64,000 nucleotides of DNA from NCBI GenBank assembly GCA_034509925.1, contig CM067531.1, positions 9,693,819-9,757,818 of the forward strand, read 5' to 3'. Numbering within the stretch: position 1 is the stretch's first letter; each line of letters starts with the position of its first letter. A program made the position numbers and the translations under genes. Source of the DNA: Hirudinaria manillensis (Eukaryota; Annelida; Clitellata; Hirudinida; Hirudinidae). The notes under the pieces are model-generated. The model saw nothing but the letters and a program-made list of their open reading frames with translations, ran no database searches and was not told the origin of the DNA. Below are positions 17,861 through 38,093 of the stretch, piece by piece.

Positions 17861-20640
17861 ACCGAGCGCGATGGAAACGATGGCAGCGTTATTCATGACT
17901 CCTTCTCGCTCGCTCCTGCCATCTATCACGTCCCAGAGAAAAAAAAACAGAAAGAGAGGAGGAGAGGAAAAAGAAAGCATTTTTTTTTATAAAGAAAATA
18001 TTAAAAATTCTCTTCGCCTCTTGGAAATCTAATGCTGGTGATGATGATGTTGATGGTGGTGGTGGTGATGATGATGGTGATTATGAAAATACCGAACGCT
18101 GACCTTTGAACTTTCACCTCTCAATCAACTTTGCAAGGACGTGTTCGCCAAACCCAGAGGTTTGAATCTGTGGATTTACATGGCCTTCTTCGTGGTTCCA
18201 GCTGGAAGGATGGATGGATGGCCGTACGGACGGACGGATGGATGGACGGGCGGACGGATGGATGGCAATAAAGAATTGCGGTGTTAAAATATGGAACTAT
18301 TTGTTGATCAAGTTGCTGTTAAGAAACTCGCAACATCGTCAACAGCTACACACCTGTTGTTGAAACTGTTTGATAATTACGATTTATTATAATAAATAAA
18401 TTAATTTAACTATTTAATAACTGCATAATTATTTGTTTACCTAAACGATGACTATTCAATCATTTGGAATTTTCGATGACGACGACGACGACGTTGTTGT
18501 TGTTGTTGTAGGTCGTTGTAGGTGGTCAATGAAGTGTGCCAGAAGATGCTTGCAATTACGAACTTTATCGCTTGACGTTAGTCGTGTGTCACCTTGAACT
18601 TCACGCATGACTGAACACTTCTGTCCAATCAATTCCACTTTCCCCCCTTGCGCTACACCATGATACTACTCGTGCAACTGCAGCAACAGTAGCAGCAACG
18701 ACAACAGTCATGAATATGGTCAACAACAACAACAACAACAACAACAACCGTAATGGAACAACAAAAGCAACAAAAACAACAATGTTGGAGAAGCAACCAC
18801 GTGGACAACAACCTTGTAGTACTACTACAGACCAACAACATTCATTTCATCTTCTCAACGTAAACATTGATTCCTGGTAACAAACTGCTTTTGATTAGAA
18901 ATGCTTTGGCAAGGAATTTTAATGTAAGCACAAGTCTTTAACACAACAACAAAAACAATTTTGGCACCGTCGGAGGCAGTTATGGATACAATAATAATTA
19001 TTGTAAAATTATTGTAAGATAATTATTAAACATTGAAATATAACTAATATAATAATATAACTTATTAAAATATAATTAATAATTGTTTCGAGCAAATAAA
19101 TTGAAAATCACTCGAGAAATTTAATTGTCCTTCACTTTTCATCCGCCAACGATCGAGTGCAGTTGTTGATTTCGTTGACGAGTGAGGTGATGACGACGAC
19201 GACGAAGATGAGTGAGGAGATGATGACGACGAAGATGAGTGAGGTGATGAGGATGACGACGACGAAGATGAGTTGGGTAAGTTAATGATTGATTGTGACT
19301 GAAGTCGATGATAGTTGTGATGAAACAATTGATATAATGGATCCATAGATCCATTGATATAACCTTGGAAGATACCATCCACACGGCTGCCGATATCCTA
19401 GGATAAATTAAGTAATAGCTTAAATATTTTTTTTATGATAAACTCATTAATAGTTTAAAATTCACGATATCATTAAGATATTATGACAAGACAAAGAGAC
19501 AATTGACCACAAGAACAACTACTTTAACATATAACGATAGCGATAACATACATTATCATCATCACCATCATCATCATCATCATCATCGTCGTCATCATCT
19601 TCTTAGTTGAGATTTTGTTGTGGAGAGACTCAGAAACAAAAGAGGACTTGTTAGGAGTGGCACAGTGGAGATAATTATGACCACACCTGCTGGAAAGCTG
19701 TCCAGTCATGCGTGAACGACGCCTTAATATGGCGCACCTCTCTGCAGGCAGAGACTGCTTTCCAGAGATTTTTTGCACTTTTCCAAATGAACGTTGAAAA
19801 CAAAAATTGTTTTTATGTCCAATATTTTTTTATTATTAAATTACTAAATTATTATTATTATAATTATATTAATCAGTTGAAATTATAATACGTTTATAAT
19901 ATTGTTTATAACAGACTGGGCCTCTGAACTATAATCATGTAAAGAATCGTGAACATTATTGATATTTCATTGTATCAACGTTGACAAACTATGGATCGAC
20001 TTTCTACCTTATTATATTATTATAATATAATTAATTAATACTAATAATAATTTAAATAATATAATAATAGTGCCTCAGGTTAGCTAATTTCGACCATATT
20101 AATGTGATGATGATGACGACGTCATGATGATGATGATGATGATGATGACGATCGAAACATGGACCAGTGACGTCAACAAACGAACGAGTCACCAATGACT
20201 GATGGTGCTATTTGACATCTGATTGTGATAATGATGCACTACGATTGTGTTGAATGATGACGATGATGATGACGACGACGGCGGCTTTTTCCATAAGGAA
20301 AAGGGGATGGATGGAGCCACCCATGCGGTCAATTATCATCACCCCGGTGAGAGATCATCATCATTACCAACACCACCAACATCGTCAGGCACCAATTTAC
20401 AGCTGCCCGTGATGTAATTAAAACCTATTGATTGTTCATAATCATATTGTTATTGTCATATTCATTACTCAATTGCAACTGATGCATCATTCAAAGCACA
20501 GCATTAAACTGGTCTCCATACTCTTTGTAAATTCATTTGAATTGAGGCAGACATTAATGCTTGAGTTTCAAACACGAGTTGTTCACTTTGCTCATCTGTG
20601 ACACACTTTGTCAACTTGACTCGGCTTTGATAGCTTCTAT
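17861..20640. other. Non-coding DNA between the Pax6 domain and TDRD3
   Basis: Mixed unique and repeat DNA: GGAT/GGAC tetranucleotides near 18205-18260, CAA triplets at 18720-18750, an imperfect roughly 30-base GACGACGAAGATGAGTGAGG repeat in 19180-19275, and GAT triplets near 20100-20150 and 20255-20285. No conserved coding exon was recognised on either strand, including no Tudor domain that could extend the neighbouring TDRD3 gene. Confidence 0.65.
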
Positions 20641-20645
20641 AACGG

Positions 20646-20647
<2 letters not shown>

Positions 20648-20690
<43 letters not shown>

Positions 20691-20706
20691 GTCAATCAAT
20701 CAATCA
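20648..20706. repeat. (AATC)n tetranucleotide repeat
   Basis: About 14 AATC units, 90 bases past the TDRD3 stop codon. Confidence 0.9.
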
Positions 20707-20758
20707 AACTATTCTCACTGAGATAATCAATCTTCAAGTTCTTGCAACAGAGTCAAAT

Positions 20759-20764
20759 TTTATT
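20759..20764 (-). terminator. Polyadenylation signal for TDRD3
   Basis: AATAAA on the minus strand, 31 bases after the stop codon. This short 3' UTR supports the stop being genuine. Confidence 0.5.
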
Positions 20765-20795
20765 TCCAAAATATTATCGAATATTGCTGCTCGAA

Positions 20796-22912
20796 TCATT
20801 TCGAATTGGTGAGGATGTTGATGGCACCAAAGAAGTTCCCCTGCGACCGCTTCCCCGCCTCCACGGAATCTTCGAGCGAGAATCCCATCTGCATCAACTC
20901 TGCCAGTTGTTCGTCAGTCAATGTCTGCAAAAAAAAAAAATAAAAAATAAATAAAAATAAACACAGAAAGAAATGAGAAATCAGATCCAGCCATTTTCCA
21001 TCTCTCCCCCCTAACCAAACGATCTCAAGCTGTTACTACTAGCGAATCATTATTTACTGGCCACGTCTAACGAATTATTATTTAACAACTTGGGTAACCT
21101 TTTCTCCTCCGCCCTTCTTCCTCTCCCCACGAGCGGCTTCGATGGTTGCCTTCCTCTGTTGATGGAAAGCATCTTCGTCCTTCACGGGTCTTGGAGTTGA
21201 TTTCGGTTCAAAAGATTTGAAGTCGTCTGCCAGTAAAAGCAACAACTTTGCTTGATTCCAAGGCTCCTCATGCAGAGGATTGCAAGCATATATTATTGGC
21301 AATATTAAACAGACCATTAAACATTAATCACAATTTAAAATTCAATCAATTAATGCACAAAAATATCAAATTTGTAAAAATCTAAGGAATATTTAAATCA
21401 AGTTCTTTGAAATAAAATGCCATCAAGAAATAACTTCAATAAATTCCCACCATAAGATGGAGCAGGTTTAGAATGTGAATTCCTTCTGAAGTTGAAAGGA
21501 ACGAAGAGAGGCGGACGTTCCCCGTCCTTTTTCTGCGTCCTCTCAAAACTCGCCAGCGACTGAAACGCATTTTACACATTTTTTTTTTAAAACAACTTAA
21601 ATATCAACAAAAACAAACTTTTTAATCTATTATAATTGACATCAGCAGTTTCCTTATTATAATAACCTTCTTCAGATTCCAACTGTCAATCATCTTCTCG
21701 ACCCGCCCTCCTAAGACCTCGGTATTGCCCTTGTCCAGGAGCAGGAAGCCTTGAACGACCGGAACCTTTCCGACCAGTTTGACCTTCGTCCCCGGCGGAG
21801 TGCTTTCCCTTTGGAGGAGTTTGGTTGTGTTATTCAATCTAACATTGTTTGGTTATCAAATGATAACAAATGGCTAAATTAATTAATAAGCATATATTAA
21901 TATATTAATATTTTAAATATCCTTAACTAATATTTATATGTTTATATATTTAATGTTTTTGAATTTCAAAACTTCTATTTTATTCCATTCCATTCATCTT
22001 TTGAAATGTAACTGAAAACAATATACCAGTTTGGAATGAAAAGATAATTGATAACACACTTTGAAAACAAAATTCACAAAAAAAAACCCATAATATCCCA
22101 AGAATGATTCTTCCAAACATTACCTTACAATCCACAATAAATTTTATTGGTCAAAATGATCATTTTGTTTTTAAAAAAATTTAACATACTTAATGTTTGG
22201 TATTGGCTTGAAAGCTATTCCAGACAACGATCTCGTCCCATCCGTAAAAAATATTTTTGGCAAAAACTTCCCAGATTTTGAACCGCCATCTTCATATTTT
22301 GATGGAGCCAAAACATTCTTTATCTTCTGAATTTGAAGCACGAGGGGACCATAAATCTGATAATTCAAAAGAAAATTGTGTGAATTAAAGATTATACAAT
22401 ATACATTTACAAATTCCAATGGAATATGTAGGTCTTTAGACTCTGCAGAATTAGGTTTATTACAAAGACAGGTGAAACTGTGAACACTGAATATTGTATT
22501 AGTTCTAAACTATCATCATCTGTGACAAAGTACAATTACCTCAGTTGTACCAGAAGGAATTGCAGTCTCAGTTGATGGCCTGCTGATTTCTTTCAAGTCT
22601 TGCTTAAGAAAATGTTCCAAGAATTCATTAAACACAAAATTATATTTATCATTCAATAGCTTACATTCAAAGCATTTTCAATGATTGCTTCTGCTGATGG
22701 CCGTTTACAACTTTTGAGCGAATCTTCTATAAATTCATCTTTCAAAGACCTACAGAATTTCAGCAAAATTGTTTTAATTTCAAAACATCAAACAAATATC
22801 AATATGATTATCCATTCGAGATAACTGGAAATCACACCAAATTCCTATTTAAATTAAGAATGTGTCTTAGAACTTACCATCCTTTCTCACTAATAATGCC
22901 ATTAAAGTTCAT
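20796..22912 (-). CDS. TDRD3: TDRD3-like protein: OB-fold and UBA, no Tudor domain
   Basis: Exons in transcript order: 22878-22912, 22665-22749, 22540-22602, 22190-22356, 21667-21838, 21451-21559, 21099-21226, 20796-20924; 295 aa with all phases consistent. The N-terminal KGW is followed by a TDRD3/RMI1-type OB region (residues about 60-175: GPLVLQIQKI, TPPGTKVKLVG, GFLLLDKGNTEVLGG). Next come PPLFVPF and a DEDAFHQQRKATIEAAR helix. A UBA domain (residues 254-295, with MQMGFS and GNFFGAINIL) ends the protein. In animals the TDRD3 OB-fold binds topoisomerase 3-beta, UBA binds ubiquitin, and a C-terminal Tudor reads methylarginine. Here the stop falls directly after UBA, so the Tudor and exon-junction-binding parts are missing. 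The ATG is preceded by an in-frame TGA. It is divergent from SCPEP1. Confidence 0.9.
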
Positions 22913-23566
22913 ATTTCAACAGCGATTGAGTCGCCGAAGCGCGGGGCCAAACTTTTCCGATATCAAATCAAAACATTCGGCGTTCGGGAATCCTGCAAAA
23001 CAAATTATTTATTTATTAAAATTGCCTATATTATGTTTATTTGAGTAACATAGAACAAAAAAAACATAAAAATAAACATGCCTTATTGGATAAGCCTAGG
23101 ACCAACAATTGTAACAACTTTTTTAATCCCACCACAAGGCTGAATTTACAATCTACATGAATATGTTTAAGTGAACAAATGCGGCTATGTTATAATTCGT
23201 GAAACGATCATACAAAGATGAATCGAAAAACTTGCAGGTATCCATTACTAAGTTGCTATTATTGACGTTTTAATAGCGGATTCATTTTCAAGAATTGATA
23301 AGCAATAATAGCGAAAATTAATTTTCTTTAAATTGAAGATTATTTATTACAATCCACTCTGAGACGAACATTATAAAATGGGAAAGAATGGGTTTGAAAT
23401 CACGATATTGCTGATATTTTTTATCAACTTCAATACAACTTCAATTAATCAAGTAAGGATTGTCTTAGAAAGCCTAGGATAAGGATATCTTATCAGTAAA
23501 AGTCCACTATCACGTTAAACGTACTGGGTTCTATTTAAACAACGTGCCCCTCAAAACATTGTCGAG
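22913..23566. promoter_or_regulatory. Divergent intergenic region, TDRD3 / SCPEP1
   Basis: 654 bases separate two start codons facing away from each other, so both promoters must lie here or overlap. No TATA or CCAAT arrangement stands out. A possible 5' UTR exon of TDRD3 runs to about 22990. A short frame with a signal peptide at 23378-23452 is described under findings. Confidence 0.6.
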
Positions 23567-26500
23567 ATGGAGGTTTCCAGGCTTTTGTTTGTTGTAGTTA
23601 TTTTCGTTGGAGCAGGCGTTGGTGCTGGTCATGAAGCTGGTAAAGACAATTATATTGACCTGTATTTGAAAAATTGCCATTACTATGGATTACTTGGTTT
23701 CAATTATTAAACTTCATCAATTGAAACATCAAATTCCTTTTCTTGTTTATTTTATGTAACACGACGATTTTGACCAGTCGAATCTAGAACATATGGCGAA
23801 GGCCACATTGGAACTTAGACCAGTGATTTATTTTTTCTGAACCCCTTTACAAGAGGGAAATATATGTTAAGTCTACCGAGTTATCAGGCATAGCATACAT
23901 TTTTTTTCTCCATTACGGGGTGGCCACTGTCCAATCCCGGATGTGGATCCGCCATCGGTTTTGCTGCATAAAATGTGATCCATGAAGATTGTTCTGCAGC
24001 AATGATTTAACTTCCAGAAGAAAAATTTGAACCATTCGAGAGTGCATCTGACAGCACGGAGTGGGAAAATTGGGCTTACGTCGACGTCCGGCCAAAGGCA
24101 CACATGTTCTATTGGCTGTACAAGAAGGTACCCTTAAAGGACTATCAGAAGCACCCCCTCATTATTTGGCTGCAGGTTCTTATATCGCTCCAACATTAAT
24201 TAACAAAACTATATTTGATTGATTTAAAAATGTTGTGTTTTTGCATTTAAAGTTAATTAATAATTAAATCAATGAAATGTTAAAGTAATTTTAAAATGTT
24301 CGTCGATAAAATATTCTACTGATAAACAAAAACGAAATCATTATCAGGGAGGTCCAGGTGCGTCATCGTGTGGCTTTGGAAATTTTGAAATAATTGGCCC
24401 CAGAGATGTGAATCTCGTCCCACGAAATACAACTTGGGTGAGGCTGATAGGACGATGATGATGACGACGACGATGGCGATGATGACTATTATTACGACGA
24501 TGATGATGGTGATGGTAACGATGATAATCTTGATGATAAACTCGATAATATAACAATCAGAAGATGATATCCTCAAAAACATTTTTAAAATGCCAGATTA
24601 AATTATTACCAGATAAGACAGTCCAACGTCTTATTTGTCGACAATCCAGTAGGAGCTGGCTACAGTTACGTGGACGATCCAAACGCTTTCACCAGTGACG
24701 TCCAACAAATCACAAACGACCTTTTAGCCCTACTGAAGGTCTTTCTAAAGAAATTCCCAGAGTTCAAGGTGAATCTTTATAGTATTTTATTTATTTATTA
24801 TCTTAAATTTAATCGGCTTTTGTAGACGGTGCCTTTGTACGTCTTTGGGGAATCATACGGGGGTAAAATGGCCGCCCATTTCACCAGAGCTCTCCACGAG
24901 GTTTGAATGCATGATTATTTCGACAATATATGTTTAATAAATTACTTCTATTTAAATATATTTTTGTGTTGTGAGAGAAAATAGAAAGAAAATCGTGAAA
25001 CCCTATTTTTACTATTACAGAACTTGATTCAATGGATTTAAAATACGTTAAATAATTATTAGGTTGGATGTGTTAACAAGATTTGAACAAAATATAATAA
25101 ACAAAATTACATATAACTTTATAATATAAATATAATTAAGGTTTATTGATTGATATTGTTGCCAGAAAGTAAAACTTGGAGAGTTGCAGTGCAACCTGAC
25201 AGGTTACGCCATGGGAAATGCATGGATATCTCCCATCGACTCCACAATGACATGGGGTCCTTTTATACACTGGATGGTGAGTCTGCTCTAAAGACAAAGA
25301 GAACAATTCATTTATAATTGTTTATTATGCACAAGTATTATACTTAAGTAGTATTAAGTATTAATTTAAGTATTATGATATTTATTTTTAACGATCAAGT
25401 TGCATTTTATATTTTTTTAATAAAAAAAAAACCATTATAAACTCCAGTCAACCACAGACGAAAGAGGTCTGGAGAGCATTCAGAAGGCAGCCACAAACTG
25501 CAAAAGAGCAGTTGACGAAGGAAAGTGGCACGAAGCGACTCGTCTTTGGAGACTGACACAAATCCAGGTTGCAAGACACACGAACAACGTGAATTTCTAC
25601 AACATCCTCAAATTCATCACTTCCTCAGGAATCCACAAACGTGGAGATTTTGGTTTGTATTAGTTGTTTTAGCTGTTAACATGATTGGTAAAGGCGTTGC
25701 TATTGATTATGATGAGTAACATAATGATGTATTAACGTAATATTAATAACTATGATAATTAACCTACAGGTATTGTTAATGATTGTGGTAATTTAGATAT
25801 TTAATATATTAATAATTATTATTATACTTTAGATAATTAACCTATTAATGCATCAATAATTATTGTGATAATTTATCTATTTATTGGTGTAATTGTCTTG
25901 TAGATGTTTCTAATCCATTTGTTTTCGGAAATTGGAAATCTGGTGACCCTCTTTCTAAGCTGATGAACGGACCAATCAGGACGAAGCTAAAAATAATTCC
26001 TGCACATGTGATCTGGGGAGGTCTGGCGCCGTTTATATTTTTGATTATCTTGCACATAAAATTAATGAGTAATGTATTAAATCAATAAAAAAAAAATTTA
26101 ATTACAGATACAATCCATCAATAATTATTAATTGTTCCATTTGTTCATTTTCCACAGATCAATCTGACGATGTTTTTGGACACCAGGAAGGAGATTTCAT
26201 GAAACCAGTGATTGATGTTGGTGAGAGGGCGCTAGCAGTTATTTGTAAAACATAATTGTCTATTAATCAATTGAGATCATAAATGATTTATAAATATGTT
26301 TTCTTTATTATCTTATTAACTGTTTATTATTTAGTTAAATATTTATCACTTGCTTAACGCTTGGTAGTCGATGACACGCTAAAGAACACTTCTCTGAAAG
26401 TAATTGTATACCAGGGACAATTGGACATCATCTGTGACACCAAAGGTTCTTTTCCAAGAATGTTTTAATTCTTCTTAGAAGATGACATCGACATGAAATA

Positions 26501-27098
26501 ATATGCTGCTTATATTTTATTGATGCCAATATTCCTCTATATTATATCAAAATGAGAAGATATGTATCATTATTGATGGATATATAGTATTGATGGATTA
26601 ATGATGGGATTAATTATCCGATACTTAACGATATCTCCAACTTATCACTTCTGAAGCTTAAAAAGGAAAAACACAATTTTAAAAAAATACACAGGTGCAA
26701 TGGACTGGGTACAACAGTTGAAATGGCAGGGTTTGGAAGCTTACAACAAAGCCCCAAGGAGGCCCCTATTGGAACCAATCTCTAGGCAGACAGAAACGTT
26801 TGTCAAGGCTCACAAAAATTTCAAGTTTTATTGGGTGCTAAGAGCAGGGCATATGGTGAGTAATAATCTCTCTTAGTAATTTAATATTAATAATAATCTT
26901 TTAAGCTGTTATCAGTTATATAATAATCAAAATCAATGTCAAATTGTCGTCTTTGTTACATCAACAATTTTGCGAATTTTTAATAATTTTAAATAATATT
27001 AACCGATTAATTTGTTTATTATTTACAAGGTGCCTACCGATGCCGGTGAAGCAGCGTATAGGATGCTGGAAAGGATTCTTGCAAATACCGACAACTAA
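23567..27098 (+). CDS. SCPEP1: Serine carboxypeptidase (SCPEP1-like, S10 family)
   Basis: Secreted or lysosomal S10 peptidase that removes C-terminal residues. Twelve exons: 23567-23639, 24018-24175, 24348-24437, 24613-24768, 24826-24900, 25166-25276, 25448-25652, 25904-26020, 26158-26220, 26368-26445, 26695-26855, 27030-27098; 451 aa, matching the usual family length of about 450. A signal peptide covers residues 1-21 (hydrophobic LLFVVVIFVGAGVG). The oxyanion motif GGPGASS is at about 78-84. The catalytic serine is 169 in GESYGG, the aspartate is 369 in GQLD, and the histidine is 428 in RAGHMVP. All three are present, so the enzyme should be active. VDNPVGAGYSYV and VNFYNIL are characteristic of the SCPEP1 branch rather than cathepsin A. 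Confidence 0.95.
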
Positions 27099-27629
27099 TA
27101 TTTCTCAGCGAGCATTTTATATTTCTGATTTTATGTCTGATTTCAGAATTTAAAAAAACTCAGTATATCAGTAAAAATCGGCTTTTTGAATTTTAATTGG
27201 AAACCATAGTTTACAGAAAATTTCCACATAATGTACATAAGAATAGGTTTATATTTCTTAAATAACGTTCATGAATATATATAAATTGACGTAAAGAGGT
27301 ACTAAGATATTAAGATACCCCAGATTGTAATAATTTAAAATAACATTCATTACCATATGAGTGGCACCAATTATTGCCTCATGCGATTATTTTCCCAAAG
27401 ATTTCTTCCTATACCAGGTTGTGTCCGAAAGTTCTTCCGAGTATCACGTATTACGTATCACGAATACCGCTGCAAGTGCCAAAAAATGAATATTTCTTTG
27501 ACCGAACAAGAGTCTAATTATAGCTCGATCTTCACGCTAGAATGATTGGCCTGAGCTAGTGCACCTGAAATCTAAATAACATTATAATTTTCGCGTATCA
27601 AATATCGTTTAATCACGGTCTCTTAAAAC
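27099..27629. other. Intergenic, SCPEP1 3' end to SEL1L3 5' end
   Basis: Same-strand spacer of 531 bases. It should hold the SCPEP1 3' UTR and the SEL1L3 promoter. No AATAAA is visible close to the SCPEP1 stop and no clear promoter element is seen. Confidence 0.5.
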
Positions 27630-36451
<8,822 letters not shown>

Positions 36452-38093
36452 TTAGTTCTTTTGATGTCTCTTAAACAAGTAAAGAGTTACAAGTGACCTT
36501 GACCCGACCCTTATGCAGCCCTAATGATTATGATTGTGATCGTTGACGTGATAATCTGTTGAAGCGTTGCTAAAGGTCAAAGCAGAATCAACGCTTTCTT
36601 GACATGGAGGTGTCTCGTAGAACTTAATGAACTGGTAGAAATTAATTATATTACGCAAAATTATGACTTTGGATCAGAGCAATGAAATCTAGAATTCTTT
36701 GCATTTTGATGAACTTTTCGATATTCTTACTTGCTATCTAATTAGCATCGCTGCCATATTTTTGTTTCAGTTCGGCGTCTCCGATGTTAACGCATATCGA
36801 TGTATTGAAAGGCTTTGATATCTGCTAATATATGTAGATTACAAACTTAACGTTACCTTGGAAACGTATCTTACTACTAAACTTTGGAGTCTGGTACTCA
36901 CTTTGGTCACAAATCTCCCTTCTTGATGTCCTTTGGTGCGCTTGCAAAGTATTCTCAAGACTATTTCTTTAGAAAGGCAATCATTTTCAGATTAACGTTT
37001 TATTGTTTCCTTCGGTGGAAAAGCGAATTGTTTTGATTGAAATAAACTTGCTTTACGACAAATAAGCAGTTTACTTAAGCATTTGAAGTACGTATCTTTA
37101 CGGAGTAAAGATTGGTCATCTTTCGCAACAAACTTTGTTAAAAATCGGAAAAACAGCAGATATTGCGATATGGGATTATGTTGCAATGAAATGTGCATCT
37201 TTTAGTTCAGTTATGTTCAATTAGTAATATTCTAAATCAGTAATATTAATAATAACAATACAGCTGCAATGATACTTCAGCATCCAAAGCTCTAAGGGAC
37301 TGCAACACAATGTCACAAAAACCTAAGCTATTCTTCAATAGACAAGTGCAATTCTTTAGAACAAAAACCCTCCACAGCAAAACTAAAGCAACCAATTGCA
37401 CCAATAAGATCATCAATATTCTTGAACAGAAGTAACTAAGTACTTTAGAAATGCACTTTCAATCAATACTGAGACACAAAGAAAATCGATTCATTTTCGA
37501 GTATTGATGAGATTAGATAAGGAAAGATTACAATGAGAATAATGACTGTTTTGAGAGAGCAAAGAACATAATTATAGCTGACGATCCTTGCCAAATGTTC
37601 AGCATGTATATCCGGTTTTTTGAAAATCAAATTGGCATAACCAATGGGAAATTTAAATAAAATCTTTTAAACAATTAAATAATGTGCTAAATTTAAGGAA
37701 TGAAACAAGTAAGATTTAAGAAAAAGATTCACAAGGATGACAAAAGTCACTTGAGTGATTCTAACTGATCAAAAGCAGGGTCATACAACGTAAACTGAAT
37801 TCTTGTGCATTACAAATCATTCTTGTTGACTAAAAATATAAATAAAAATAAAAAAACATTAGCCAAAACAAACATTGATGGGTAGATTGATGGATAAACC
37901 TATTTTATTGGCAATTTAAAAGCTTGAAGAACCTAATGCCTTTGGATTCAAGGAAGCAGAAACAACATTTTAATGAAGAAAAATCTGCAGAAGGGAAAAA
38001 CGTGATGATCATGATAAACCATCAATACGATAAAGCATTAGATGTGGGATATACATGGTTGTATGTGATCATGGGGCCCAAACCTCCGATCGA
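36452..38093. other. Convergent intergenic region, SEL1L3 / kelch gene
   Basis: 1.6 kb between two 3' ends facing each other. It is unique-looking AT-rich DNA without long repeats. No supported reading frame is present on either strand. It should include both 3' UTRs. Confidence 0.6.
37904..37909 (-). terminator. Possible polyadenylation signal for the kelch gene
   Basis: AATAAA on the minus strand, 185 bases after the kelch gene stop codon. Confidence 0.35.
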
